Origin: Alcaligenaceae bacterium
GTDB lineage: Bacteria > Pseudomonadota > Gammaproteobacteria > Burkholderiales > Burkholderiaceae_B
Assembly (NCBI GenBank): GCA_029268595.1
Contig: JAJUGB010000006.1
Location: 1 to 40,824, forward strand
DNA length: 40,824 bases
Reading direction: 5' to 3'
Part shown: positions 26,754-35,432 of the stretch, piece after piece
How positions within the stretch are numbered: the first letter of the stretch is position 1
How the letters are laid out: each line of letters starts with the position of its first letter
Made by a program: the position numbers and the translations under genes
The notes under the pieces: model-generated
The model's database searches: none
Told to the model about the DNA's origin: nothing
Seen by the model: the letters and a program-made list of their open reading frames with translations, nothing else

Positions 26754-27536
26754 ATGGGTTTCTTAGAGGGCAAACGCATCCTTGTGACAGGGGTGCTGTC
26801 CAATCGCTCCATTGCTTATGGCATTGCTCAAGCTTGCCGCCAACAGGGCGCCGAACTGGCTTTCACCTATGTGGGCGATCGCTTCAAAGAGCGCGTGGAA
26901 GGGTATGCGTCCGACTTGGGCAGCGATATTGTGATTCCCTGCGATGTCTCCGACGACGAGCAAATCGCATCCGCCATCGAGCAATTGCAGTCCCGCTGGG
27001 ACGGCATGGACGGCCTGGTCCATTCCATTGGCTTTGCACCCCGCGAAGCCATTGCCGGCGACTTCCTGGAAGGCTTGTCACGTGAAGCGTTCAAAGTAGC
27101 CCACGATATTTCCGCGTACAGTTTCCCGGCGCTGGCCAAAGCGGCGCTACCGCTATTAGAAGGCCGCAATAGCTCGGTACTGACGCTTACCTACCTGGGT
27201 TCAGAAAAAGTCGTACCCAACTACAACACAATGGGACTGGCGAAGGCGTCGCTGGAAGCCAGTGTGCGGTATTTGGCCAGTGCTCTCGGCCCCTTGGGCA
27301 TTCGTGCCAACGCCATTTCTGCCGGCCCCATCAAAACGCTGGCGGCCAGTGGCATCAAGGATTTCGGATCCATACTCAAGTTCGTGGAAGCCCACGCCCC
27401 CTTGCGGCGCAACGTCACCATTGAAGATGTCGGTAATGTAGCGGCCTTCCTGCTTTCCGATCTGGCGGCTGGCGTCACGGGTGAGATCACCCACGTTGAC
27501 GCGGGCTTTTCTACCGTCGTGCCGGGAATGGAATAA
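26754..27536 (+). CDS. fabI: Enoyl-[acyl-carrier-protein] reductase (NADH)
   Basis: A 260-residue short-chain dehydrogenase-type enoyl-ACP reductase, the last reductive step of fatty acid elongation. The NAD motif is [11 protein letters not shown] at 13-23. The catalytic Tyr-Tyr-Lys set is Y147, Y157 and K164 ([10 protein letters not shown]), with the Y-x6-K spacing that marks FabI. Length and the HVDAGFSTV end fit the family. FabI is the target of triclosan, and I see nothing unusual in its active-site context. It lies 27 bases after mltD, so it may be the third gene of a gloB-mltD-fabI run. Confidence 0.96.
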   Translation: MGFLEGKRILVTGVLSNRSIAYGIAQACRQQGAELAFTYVGDRFKERVEGYASDLGSDIVIPCDVSDDEQIASAIEQLQSRWDGMDGLVHSIGFAPREAIAGDFLEGLSREAFKVAHDISAYSFPALAKAALPLLEGRNSSVLTLTYLGSEKVVPNYNTMGLAKASLEASVRYLASALGPLGIRANAISAGPIKTLAASGIKDFGSILKFVEAHAPLRRNVTIEDVGNVAAFLLSDLAAGVTGEITHVDAGFSTVVPGME

Positions 27537-27559
27537 GACGAAACGAATTTTCCCACCAG

Positions 27560-27585
27560 CGCGGCCTACTGGCCGCGTTTTGTTT
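27560..27585 (+). terminator. Intrinsic terminator after fabI
   Basis: The stem CGCGGCC/GGCCGCG (27560-27566 and 27571-27577), with a TACT tetraloop, is followed by TTTTGTTT. It starts 24 bases after the fabI stop in the convergent gap. It is the best-formed terminator of the window. Confidence 0.85.
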
Positions 27586-27648
27586 GAGCCAGGCTTTTGC
27601 CTCTTGCGGGGCGCAGCAGTCCCGATACAATTCGACCGCGTTGCCGCT

Positions 27649-28326
27649 TTAGCTTGCGCCTGTACTATTTGGCGGGAACACTTCACCTGAAACACTCTCG
27701 TCCCACGGCTTGTACTTGTACATCACCTGATCAAACAGCTTCGATTCGATCCAGGTACTTAACCAATGCGACAGCCCTGCCCACTCCTGTGCGTCGAACC
27801 ACTCTTTATCGGTATGAGCAAACTGGCGCACAAAGGGCGCGATGGCCATATCTCCCAGACTGGCACGCTCGCCAAATAAATGGCTCTGGACCGACAGGCG
27901 CTCGTCGAGCTGCCTGAGCCAGGCGGCCGCTTCATCCCGGCTGAGGACCGGGTCGGCATCAGGATAACGTGGCGGATATTTATAGCGGTCCAGACGCGGT
28001 TTGAAGTAAGTGTCGCACGCCTTGATCAAGTCCAGCATCTCTTCCAGGCTGACCGCGGCGCCGGCATTCAACCAGGACAAGGGGTCGTTGCGCCGCAATG
28101 CCCACAACATGATGTCCAGGCTCTCGTCCACTACCTGACCCTCTGGCAGTACCAGCACGGGTACCGTACCCTTGGGCGAGGCATTTAAGAGTGCAGCCGG
28201 CTTTGCACGCAAAACCACCTCTCGCAACTCGACTCGGATCTCGCTTGCAACCAACGCCAGGCGTGCGCGCATCGCATAAGGACAACGGCGAAAGGAATAG
28301 AAAATGGGAAGAGACTGGATACTCAA
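27649..28326 (-). CDS. Glutathione S-transferase-like protein
   Basis: A 225-residue protein with an N-terminal thioredoxin-fold GST domain starting IFYSFRRCPYAMRARLAL. The CPYA motif near residues 15-18 is the usual active-site Cys position of the glutaredoxin-like GST classes. A helical C-terminal half follows. The start is TTG at 28326, overlapping the stop of the preceding flavoprotein gene as TTGA. No ATG lies before the CPYA motif, so a non-ATG start is needed. It is the last gene of the trhO-nitronate monooxygenase-GST run. The substrate is unknown. Confidence 0.82.
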   Translation of the reverse strand: MSIQSLPIFYSFRRCPYAMRARLALVASEIRVELREVVLRAKPAALLNASPKGTVPVLVLPEGQVVDESLDIMLWALRRNDPLSWLNAGAAVSLEEMLDLIKACDTYFKPRLDRYKYPPRYPDADPVLSRDEAAAWLRQLDERLSVQSHLFGERASLGDMAIAPFVRQFAHTDKEWFDAQEWAGLSHWLSTWIESKLFDQVMYKYKPWDESVSGEVFPPNSTGAS

Positions 28327-29285
28327 GACAGATAAGCAGGCGCCCTGCGCAAGGCGGCCTGGGCTTCCTCCATGAAACTGTGCAATATCGTGGCCGCATC
28401 GGCCACTTCATTGATAAGATCGACCGCTTCGCTGGCCCACACCATGGCTGTGTCGTAATCGCCCTCTTGCACTGCCGTCCAGAAGGACGCGGCTTCGACA
28501 CCCTGCTGCGCCATGAGCTGAGCCTCGTCATTATGCCAGCGCTGAGTAAAAGCATTACGAAGGGCTCGGCCAGTGTAGCCATTGGGCCAATCATACCCTC
28601 GCACAATATCGAACACGCGCGTCCGAACGGTGTGGTCTCCCCCCGACTGAACCAGGCGGGCCTTGGCTTGTTCATGGCCCAGCGCCTCGGTGCTTGCGTA
28701 GAACCGGGTGCCAACCAGCACACCCTGCGCACCCAACATGAGTGCGGCAGCAAGACCGCGACCGTCTGCAACACCGCCGGCCGCGAGAACTGGTACTGAG
28801 CCGGCCAAATCGACCACCGTGGGCACCAAAGCCAAAGTACCCCGCGAGCCACCGTGGCCCCCGGCTTCAGTGCCCTGGGCCACCACAAGATCGGCGCCCG
28901 CCTCCAGCGCCCACCGTGCCCCTTCCAAATCTTGCACCTGACAAATAAGCTTGCACCCTGCCGCCTTGATGACGTCTGCATGGGGACGAGGATCACCGAA
29001 AGAAAGCATCAGGGCCGTCGGCTGCGCATCAAGCACTTGCCGCAATACGCCTGGTGTCATTGACCAGGTAATCAGACCCGCCCCCCAGGGCTTGTCGGTG
29101 GAGCTGGCGACAATGGCTAATTCCGTTTCCAGCCAGCGCGGGTCCCAATAGCCTCCCCCGACCATTCCGAGCCCACCGGCGTTGGATACCGCCGCAGCCA
29201 GGCGACCGCCTGCCACGCCACCCATGGGCGCCAGCACCACCGGACACGCAACACCAAATGCTTTCATGAAAGGGGTGCTTATCAT
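28323..29285 (-). CDS. Nitronate monooxygenase family FMN-dependent oxidoreductase
   Basis: A 320-residue TIM-barrel flavoprotein of the 2-nitropropane dioxygenase/NMO family. The family motifs are VVLAPMGGVAGGRLAAAVSN, the FMN-binding AQGTEAGGHGG, LAAGGVADGRGLAAALMLG and GTRFYAS. It may oxidise nitronates or act as an NADH-quinone reductase, since the family is often overcalled. It starts 31 bases after trhO and overlaps the next gene by four bases. An internal ATG at residue 7 is an alternative start. Confidence 0.88.
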   Translation of the reverse strand: MISTPFMKAFGVACPVVLAPMGGVAGGRLAAAVSNAGGLGMVGGGYWDPRWLETELAIVASSTDKPWGAGLITWSMTPGVLRQVLDAQPTALMLSFGDPRPHADVIKAAGCKLICQVQDLEGARWALEAGADLVVAQGTEAGGHGGSRGTLALVPTVVDLAGSVPVLAAGGVADGRGLAAALMLGAQGVLVGTRFYASTEALGHEQAKARLVQSGGDHTVRTRVFDIVRGYDWPNGYTGRALRNAFTQRWHNDEAQLMAQQGVEAASFWTAVQEGDYDTAMVWASEAVDLINEVADAATILHSFMEEAQAALRRAPAYLS

Positions 29286-29316
29286 GCCTTGGTCCTAAGC
29301 GAAGCCTTCGAAATGG

Positions 29317-30261
29317 TTAACTGGAGCGCGTGTGCTCCATCTTGACACCGATATGGCGTTGGTTGCGCGCTCGGGCCAGCTCGATTTGCTTCTGACGCTC
29401 GCGGAAACGTTCTAGCTGCTCGGGCGAGTGAGTACCGTGGCAGTGAGGACAACTGATGCCCTCTTCGTACTCGGGCGCTGCCTTGTCCTGGGCGCTAAGT
29501 GGTTGGCGGCAGGCCCGGCATAGTTCATAGTGGCCGGGAGCCAAGCCATGTTGCACGGAAACCCGCTCGTCAAACACAAAACACTCGCCGTCCCAGCGGC
29601 TTTGTTCGGGCGGAACAGTTTCCAGGTACTTAAGAATTCCGCCATCCAGGTGAAAGACTTCTTCGTAGCCTTGCGAACGCAAGTAGGCCGTGGATTTTTC
29701 GCAGCGGATGCCGCCGGTGCAGAACATGGCAACCCGGCGTTTGCCATGCAGCACCCCACCCTCTTGGGATTGCTCCTGCACCCATTGGGGAAACTCCGTA
29801 AAGCTACGGGTGCGCGGATTAACGGCGCCTTGAAAGCTGCCTATAGAGACTTCATAGTCGTTCCGGACATCCACAACCACCACGTCCGGGTCATCCACGA
29901 GTCGATTCCAGTCCTGAGGCTTCACGTAGGTGCCTGCCATGGTGGCCGGATCCAACTCGGGCACGCCCATGGTGACGATCTCGCGCTTAAGCTTCACCTT
30001 TAATCGATAAAACGGTTGAGCATCTGCCCAAGACTCTTTGTGACTCAGATCAGATAGGCGCGGATCTTGCCTTAAGTAATCCAGGACAGCACGAACTCCG
30101 GCTTCCGAGCCGGCAATGGTGCCGTTAATGCCCTCGTGCGCCAGCAGCAAAGTGCCCTTTACACCTTGGGCGTCGCAAAAGTTGAACAAAGGGTCGCGCA
30201 AACTGCGAAAATCGTCGAGCGAAACAAATTTATAAAGGGCGGCAACCAGGAATTCGGCCAT
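29317..30261 (-). CDS. trhO: tRNA uridine(34) hydroxylase, rhodanese-like (TrhO)
   Basis: A 314-residue protein matching the TrhO/YceA family, which makes 5-hydroxyuridine at tRNA wobble position 34 using oxygen and prephenate-linked metabolism. An N-terminal domain with HEGINGT is followed by a rhodanese domain at about 120-220, with the active-loop [11 protein letters not shown] (C181 and C187). Two CxxC pairs near the end (CRAC and CPHC) suggest a bound metal. The ATG at 30261 fits the family start. The longer open frame upstream overlaps the promoter area of the divergent dehydrogenase gene. Confidence 0.92.
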   Translation of the reverse strand: MAEFLVAALYKFVSLDDFRSLRDPLFNFCDAQGVKGTLLLAHEGINGTIAGSEAGVRAVLDYLRQDPRLSDLSHKESWADAQPFYRLKVKLKREIVTMGVPELDPATMAGTYVKPQDWNRLVDDPDVVVVDVRNDYEVSIGSFQGAVNPRTRSFTEFPQWVQEQSQEGGVLHGKRRVAMFCTGGIRCEKSTAYLRSQGYEEVFHLDGGILKYLETVPPEQSRWDGECFVFDERVSVQHGLAPGHYELCRACRQPLSAQDKAAPEYEEGISCPHCHGTHSPEQLERFRERQKQIELARARNQRHIGVKMEHTRSS

Positions 30262-30405
30262 GACCAGATGTTGAAGAAAGATAAAGAAAAAGCGAGAAAC
30301 CAAGCAGCCGGGTAGGTAGCTTGGGCATGCGCAGACGCCACTTATAACTGGGCTTGCGAAGACACCGCTTATTTTAGCGCCCCGCGGCGCAGGACGTTGG
30401 TACCC

Positions 30406-31398
30406 ATGAATATCACCATTCCCGATGATTACCAAGACTGTGTGCGGTATCTGCAGTGTTTCGACAAGCTGAAGCATCACGCCGTGCAGGTCTTTAATGA
30501 CAGCGGCAAAGACGTGTCAGAACTTGCAGCGCGGTTTTCCACGGCACATGCCTTGGTCCTCATGCGAGAACGGACCGTGATTTCGGCCGCCCTGCTCGAG
30601 AGACTTCCGCGTTTGCGGCTTATCAGCCAAGCCGGCCGTGCAGGCTCTCATATCGACCTGGAGGCCTGCACCCGCTTGGGCGTCGCTGTCACCGAAACAC
30701 AAGGCGACGGCACACCTACAGCAGAACTGACTTGGGCCTTGATCCTTGCCAGCCGCCGGCACCTTGTCTCCGAGGCGAATCGCTTGCGGGACGGCTTGTG
30801 GCAAGGGCAGTTGGGCCAACGTCTACAAGGGCAGACTCTGGGCATCTGGGGGTACGGTCGCATCGGGCAGCAAGTGGCGCGGTACGGCCAAGCCTTTCAT
30901 ATGCGCGTCCTCGTATGGGGCAGCGCCACCTCCCGGAGCCGAGCCAGCGCCCATGGGTTTGAGGCAGCCCCTTCGCAAGAAGCGTTCTTTGCCCAATGCG
31001 ATGTCCTGTCCTTACACTTGAAACTGACGCCTCAAACCCAAGGGGTGATCACACAACGAGATTTAGGGCTGATGAAGCCGACCGCGTTATTGGTCAATAC
31101 CAGCCGGGCCGAACTGATCGAAGCTGGTGCGCTCGAGCGGGCGCTGCGGCATGGGCGCCCGGGTTTCGCAGCCGTAGATGTGTACGAGGACGAGCCGGTT
31201 CAGGGGGCGAGACATCCGCTATTGAGCCTGCCCAACGTACTGGGCACACCGCATATCGGCTTTGTCGAGCGCGAGACCTACGAACGCTACTATGGCGACG
31301 CCTTCGACAACCTGCTGCGCTATGCCCGGGGCGATTACAGCCCCGTAATGAACCCGGCCGTCTTACTGCACGACAGACAAATCAGCCTGGTGTCTTAG
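30406..31398 (+). CDS. D-isomer-specific 2-hydroxyacid dehydrogenase
   Basis: A 330-residue NAD-dependent dehydrogenase of the D-2-hydroxyacid family. The Rossmann motif is GYGRIG (149-154). The catalytic set is R234 (NTSRAELI), E263 (EDEPV) and H283 (GTPHIGF). Candidate substrates include phosphoglycerate, glyoxylate and hydroxypyruvate, but none is fixed by sequence. It lacks the C-terminal ACT domain of SerA. The ATG at 30406 is preferred over an upstream TTG at 30397. It diverges from trhO across 144 bases and converges with the aminotransferase, 13 bases between stops. Confidence 0.88.
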   Translation: MNITIPDDYQDCVRYLQCFDKLKHHAVQVFNDSGKDVSELAARFSTAHALVLMRERTVISAALLERLPRLRLISQAGRAGSHIDLEACTRLGVAVTETQGDGTPTAELTWALILASRRHLVSEANRLRDGLWQGQLGQRLQGQTLGIWGYGRIGQQVARYGQAFHMRVLVWGSATSRSRASAHGFEAAPSQEAFFAQCDVLSLHLKLTPQTQGVITQRDLGLMKPTALLVNTSRAELIEAGALERALRHGRPGFAAVDVYEDEPVQGARHPLLSLPNVLGTPHIGFVERETYERYYGDAFDNLLRYARGDYSPVMNPAVLLHDRQISLVS

Positions 31399-31411
31399 CA
31401 GGTGCAAGAAA

Positions 31412-32617
31412 CTACTTGAGCACGGCGGCGAATGCGCGCGCCGCGCGATCGACATTAGACGCGTTCAGACCGGCCACACAGATGCGACCTGACTCAATAA
31501 TGTAGACACCAAACTCGTCCCGCAAGCGCAGCATATGCTGTCCCAGAACGGGCGCGTAGCTAAACATGCCACGCTGGGCCAGCAAGAAATCCCAGTCAAA
31601 TTCGGGCAGTTCCTGCACCAGGCCCCGATATAAACGGGTACGCATGGATTCTATGCGTTGACGCATGTCCCCCACCTCGGATTCCCATAAACTGCGCAAG
31701 GTGCTGTCCAACAGCACTGTCTCGACCAAACGAGCGCCGTAGGCCGCCGGACTGGAGTAATTGCGGCGAACGGCTTGCTGCATCTGGCCCACCGCCCGCG
31801 CCGCCTCATCAGCGTTTGCACAGACCATACTCAAACTGCCGCAGCGCTCGCCATACAGCGAAAATATCTTTGAAAACGAGTTTGCCACCAAAAAGGGCAG
31901 CTCGGCCTTGACCAAAGCCCGCACCAGATAGGCGTCCGACTCAAAGCCTTCGCCCAACCCCTGGTAGGCCATGTCGAGGAAAGGCAGAAGACGGCGGCGG
32001 CTGACGATATTGACTACCTCATCCCATTGCTCGGTATTGAGATCGGCGCCCGTGGGGTTGTGGCAGCAGGGGTGCAGGACGATGATGGTCTCTTCAGGCA
32101 AACCATCCAGATAAGCCGCCATTGCGGCGAAATCCAGCCGTTGAGTCTCGCGGTTGAAGTACGGGTAGGTTTCAACTGGGAAACCCGCCCCTTCGAATAT
32201 GGCCCGGTGGTTGTCCCAAGTAGGATCACTAATGCGCGCGGTTGACTCTGGAAAAAACTTCTTCAAGACGTCGGCGCCCACCTTCAATGCGCCGGAGCCG
32301 CCCAAGGTTTGTATGGTGGCCACGCGGCCCGACCGGACAATGTCCGAATCCACACCAAACACCACGCTTTGCGCCCCTTTGCAATAAGCGGGGTTACCGC
32401 TCATGGGCAGATACACGCATGGCTCGTGCAACTGATTGACAAGTTCCCGCGCCTTCTGCACGGACTGAAGCTGAGGAATATGGCCGTCCTCGTCGTAATA
32501 CAGGCCGATACTAAGGTTGATTTTGTCGGCGCGGGCATCCTCGCGATAAGCCAGTTGCAAGGAAAGTATGGGGTCGCCCCCGTAGGGAGAAAGCTTGCTG
32601 AACAAGGTGATATCCAA
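31412..32617 (-). CDS. tyrB: Aromatic amino acid aminotransferase (class I PLP)
   Basis: A 401-residue class I aminotransferase that interconverts aromatic amino acids and 2-oxoacids, possibly also aspartate. The PLP Lys is K250 in NSFSKIFSLYGER. Supporting motifs are NLSIGLYYDEDG, HPCCHNPTGAD and the C-terminal R in ESGRICVAGLN. No ATG precedes the conserved LFSKLSPYGGDP region. TTG at 32617 is the most likely start, but TTG at 32605 is possible, and neither has a strong ribosome site. TyrB and AspC are close relatives, so the symbol is likely but not certain. A nested inverted repeat lies just upstream. Confidence 0.83.
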   Translation of the reverse strand: MDITLFSKLSPYGGDPILSLQLAYREDARADKINLSIGLYYDEDGHIPQLQSVQKARELVNQLHEPCVYLPMSGNPAYCKGAQSVVFGVDSDIVRSGRVATIQTLGGSGALKVGADVLKKFFPESTARISDPTWDNHRAIFEGAGFPVETYPYFNRETQRLDFAAMAAYLDGLPEETIIVLHPCCHNPTGADLNTEQWDEVVNIVSRRRLLPFLDMAYQGLGEGFESDAYLVRALVKAELPFLVANSFSKIFSLYGERCGSLSMVCANADEAARAVGQMQQAVRRNYSSPAAYGARLVETVLLDSTLRSLWESEVGDMRQRIESMRTRLYRGLVQELPEFDWDFLLAQRGMFSYAPVLGQHMLRLRDEFGVYIIESGRICVAGLNASNVDRAARAFAAVLK

Positions 32618-32634
32618 GGACCGCGCCGCAATGG

Positions 32635-32701
32635 CTCAGCCAGTACGAGTTGACGATGGCCGGTATTTTATACCGCCGGATCGTCTCTGATACTGGCTGA
32701 G
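32635..32701 (-). repeat. Nested inverted repeat upstream of tyrB, candidate operator or leader hairpin
   Basis: Outer arms CTCAGCCAGTA (32635-32645) and TACTGGCTGAG (32691-32701) match over 11 bases. Inner arms GACGAT (32652-32657) and ATCGTC (32680-32685) match over 6, and CGGTA/TACCG (32661-32665 and 32671-32675) surrounds a TTTTA loop. On the minus strand the loop reads TATAAA, a possible -10. It could be a DNA operator or a 67-base RNA hairpin. Confidence 0.6.
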
Positions 32702-32775
32702 AGATTTCTATGCGCGGAGGCTGTCTGCATCCCACACGCCATATCCGAAGGGAGCTCTTGGCAGTGACAGGCTCT

Positions 32776-32795
32776 GCCCGAACCCCCTCTCGGGC
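32776..32795 (-). terminator. Hairpin after the siderophore receptor
   Basis: A 6-base stem, GCCCGA/TCGGGC, with an 8-base loop begins 12 bases beyond the receptor stop on the minus strand. It has no T tract, so termination may be inefficient or Rho-dependent. Confidence 0.45.
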
Positions 32796-32807
32796 GGAGG
32801 TTCCTAC

Positions 32808-35114
32808 CTAGAACTTGGCTTGGGCATTCAGGAAGATGGTGCGTCCGGCGCCCGGTATACCGAACAACTGGAAACCATCCGAACTGGATGAACCGCGCTG
32901 CAAGTAGAACTTGTCGAAGATGTTGTTGACCGTCAAACGCAGCCCGAAGTTGTCATTGACCTGATAGCCAACCGAGGCGTTAAAGAGCCAGAAGCTGGGC
33001 ATATACACGTCCGCCGTGTGACCGCCTTTTCCGCTTACCGTATTGCCCGCGGTAAACCGACGCTTGCCCACGTATTGCGCACCTACGCCTGCGTCCCACT
33101 GGTCGGTAAAGGCATAGTTCGTCCACAAGTTGAAGGTCATGTCCGGCACGTTCTTCATCTTGCCGCCGACCTGGCTGGGATCCTCGTCGTTCTCAAGGAT
33201 TTCACTATCGAGCACGGTGAATCCACCATAGGCCGACCAACGACGCGTGATATTACCCGCCAACCCCAACTCAAAGCCGCGTACGCGTTCTTTGGCGCCG
33301 GTCTGAATGACATCCAGGGGATCATCGGGATTGGTGTCTGTCGGATTGCTGCGCTCTACCTGGAATACTGCAGCCGTCAGGGATAGTTGCTCGTCAAGAA
33401 GATCCCACTTCGTGCCCAGTTCCCATGTCTTGGCTTTGCCGGGCGAATAGTTGGCCACGTTATCGTCGGCGCCGCCCCCGCTACGAGACGCCGCTGCAGC
33501 CGCTGAGGGTTGTGATGCTTGGCTGTAAGACAAATAAATGCTGCCGTACTGAACCGGCTTGTACACCAGGCCCAGGCGTCCGCTCCATACACCCTCGCTC
33601 TGGCTGAACGGCTCGCGGTTTCCGTTGGCATCGAACCACTTCACTTTGAAGCGGTCATAACGCAGGCCCGCTGCGACTTCCCAGTGCTCGTTCAAAGTAA
33701 TCTGATCGTAAGCGTAGACGCCCACGTTAGTGATTTCGGCACCGCTATTGTCGGTGTACTCGAGGTTCTGCCACGGACCGGTGTAGTGCGTATCGGGATT
33801 ACGTACATCAATGACTCGACGGCCAGACCCTATGGCTGGGGCCGAGTAGCTGCGCGGATTTTTGCGATAGCTTTCCTCGTAGACTTCCAGGCCAGTAACC
33901 AACTGGTGACGCACGCTGCCTGTGTTGAAGTCCAGATTCAAATCGGTCTGGTTGGCAACGATGCGGCCTTTGTAAGAGTTGACGTTGCTTTGTAGTCGGG
34001 GAACTGCCCAGAATCCGGATGGATACACCTCATTGCCTTGATTGTCGTAACCCCAGTAGTTGCTGGTTCCGGGATTGGGAATGATTTGTCCCTGGAAACT
34101 TGCGCCCGGTGCGTTCAACAGACGACCGCCAGTATTCAATAAAGTGAATCGTTCCGTTTCCGACCACCGTGTCTGGTTGCGTATTGACGCCTTCTCATTG
34201 AAGTCGTGCTCCACGCGCAATGTAGCGCTTTGGGTTTCGGTTTCCTCGGTATCGACATTGGACAATGAGCCCCAGTATTCGCGACTGATGCCGTTCAGGC
34301 GGTGGCCGCTACGGTTCAGGGGCACACCCCAGTCCGGCGTATTTTCGTCCTTCTGATAGAAGTACTGCGCAGTAATACGCGTGTCCGTGCCGAAGCCCCA
34401 CGTAAAAGAAGGTGCGATGCCCCAACGCTTGAAGTCGGTCGGGCCGCGTTTCGCTACGTCATTCTCGTGCCACATGGCATTCAGACGAGCTGCCGCCCGA
34501 TCGCCGATTTGCTGGTTCAGATCAATGGTGGTCCGCCGATAGTGGTCGGTACCCAGAGCCACGTTGGCTTCATAAAACGTCGTGGGCTTTGGGGTTTTGG
34601 TCACCAGGTTTACCGAGCCGCCCACTGCGGCCACACCCGACTCAATAGAGCCCGTACCCTTGAATACCTCAGCCTGCTCCAAATTGAAAATGTCCGTGCG
34701 CGTGCTGAGCGCGCTGTCCCGCACGCCGTCAACGGTAATACTTTGCTCGGCTGAGAACCCGCGAATGGTGAACATATCGCCCCAGCCAGCCCCGCCCTCA
34801 CCGGACGAGAACGTGATTCCGGGCACGTTGCTAAGCACATCCTGCAAACTTTGCGCCCCTTGCTGTTGAAGAACTTGCGAGGGAACAATATTGATGGTTT
34901 GAGGCGTGTCCAATAACGGAGCTTGGAACTTGACCGACTGCACCGCCTCGGGTTTGAAATCCGGCGCGGCGCCTTGCACTTGGATTGGCGCCAACTGAGA
35001 AACATCGTTCTGCTGCGCCATGGCCAAAGAGCCTGTGGCGAGCGTACTGCAAACGGCTATCGGCAGCACTCCCAAGCGTTGCGCCGTCGTTGCGGACTTT
35101 TTCTTGTCAGCCAT
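32808..35114 (-). CDS. TonB-dependent siderophore receptor, catecholate (Fiu-like) type
   Basis: A 768-residue outer membrane receptor. The signal peptide ends at about residue 33 (SLAMA). The TonB-box-like APIQVQG follows, and a plug domain with LQDVLSNVPGITF, FTIRGFS and VFKGTGSIESG at about 60-190. The barrel ends NAQAKF with a terminal Phe. The plug and early barrel resemble Fiu-type catecholate receptors, so the ligand may be ferric-catechol derivatives. The barrel has a low-complexity loop, QPSAAAAASRSGGG, probably exposed. A Fur box over its promoter supports iron repression. GGAG lies about 11 bases before the ATG at 35114. Confidence 0.92.
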   Translation of the reverse strand: MADKKKSATTAQRLGVLPIAVCSTLATGSLAMAQQNDVSQLAPIQVQGAAPDFKPEAVQSVKFQAPLLDTPQTINIVPSQVLQQQGAQSLQDVLSNVPGITFSSGEGGAGWGDMFTIRGFSAEQSITVDGVRDSALSTRTDIFNLEQAEVFKGTGSIESGVAAVGGSVNLVTKTPKPTTFYEANVALGTDHYRRTTIDLNQQIGDRAAARLNAMWHENDVAKRGPTDFKRWGIAPSFTWGFGTDTRITAQYFYQKDENTPDWGVPLNRSGHRLNGISREYWGSLSNVDTEETETQSATLRVEHDFNEKASIRNQTRWSETERFTLLNTGGRLLNAPGASFQGQIIPNPGTSNYWGYDNQGNEVYPSGFWAVPRLQSNVNSYKGRIVANQTDLNLDFNTGSVRHQLVTGLEVYEESYRKNPRSYSAPAIGSGRRVIDVRNPDTHYTGPWQNLEYTDNSGAEITNVGVYAYDQITLNEHWEVAAGLRYDRFKVKWFDANGNREPFSQSEGVWSGRLGLVYKPVQYGSIYLSYSQASQPSAAAAASRSGGGADDNVANYSPGKAKTWELGTKWDLLDEQLSLTAAVFQVERSNPTDTNPDDPLDVIQTGAKERVRGFELGLAGNITRRWSAYGGFTVLDSEILENDEDPSQVGGKMKNVPDMTFNLWTNYAFTDQWDAGVGAQYVGKRRFTAGNTVSGKGGHTADVYMPSFWLFNASVGYQVNDNFGLRLTVNNIFDKFYLQRGSSSSDGFQLFGIPGAGRTIFLNAQAKF

Positions 35115-35251
35115 TGATTGTCTTGCTCCGGAAAAAATAGGGGCTGTCGTACTGTCCGCTTGCGCGCGGTCCTCCCTTCAGCCCGCCGAGATAAGCTAGG
35201 GACGCCAACCCGCTGGCCGCTACCCTGTCTCGAGTCATAAAAATAAACGAA

Positions 35252-35280
35252 ACGATAATGATTCTTAATATCCGCGTCAA
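35252..35280 (-). promoter_or_regulatory. Promoter of the siderophore receptor
   Basis: On the minus strand TTGACG (35275-35280) and TATCGT (35252-35257) are separated by 17 bases. This is a reasonable sigma70 promoter about 140 bases before the receptor ATG. The Fur box covers its spacer and part of the -10. Confidence 0.65.
35254..35272. promoter_or_regulatory. Fur box
   Basis: GATAATGATTCTTAATATC matches the 19-base Fur consensus at 15 positions, with the first nine identical. It overlaps the receptor promoter, the position expected for iron-dependent repression. Confidence 0.82.
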
Positions 35281-35395
35281 CAAATTTCAGCAAGAATATG
35301 GGCTTTGTCGGATATTTGCAGCAAGAAACAAGGGCGATTGGCGGCACAGGCAGCCAACGACGTCGGCGATTTTATGGGGGAATGCAATATGAGCG

Positions 35396-35414
35396 GTCGC
35401 GCAACGGGCGCGAC
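35396..35414 (-). terminator. Perfect GC hairpin downstream of the exported protein gene
   Basis: GTCGCGC (35396-35402) pairs with GCGCGAC (35408-35414) around a 5-base loop, 19 bases past the stop at 35433 on the minus strand. No T tract follows, so the terminator role is tentative. Confidence 0.4.
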
Positions 35415-35432
35415 GCCATTGTCGAAACAGGG

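Larger units (their letters stand above)
35115..35432. other. 318-base intergenic region before the siderophore receptor
   Basis: It holds the receptor promoter and Fur box in its left half. In the right half, a 7-base hairpin at 35396-35414 may end the upstream exported-protein transcript. I see no gene in it. Confidence 0.6.

Noticed and set aside
32618-32807. Possible TPP, glycine or cobalamin riboswitch upstream of tyrB, suggested by CTGAGAG, CTCTCAG and CAGCCAGTAT-like words
   Set aside because: The conserved core elements do not occur in the right order or spacing on either strand, and neither flanking gene is a thiamine, glycine or B12 gene.
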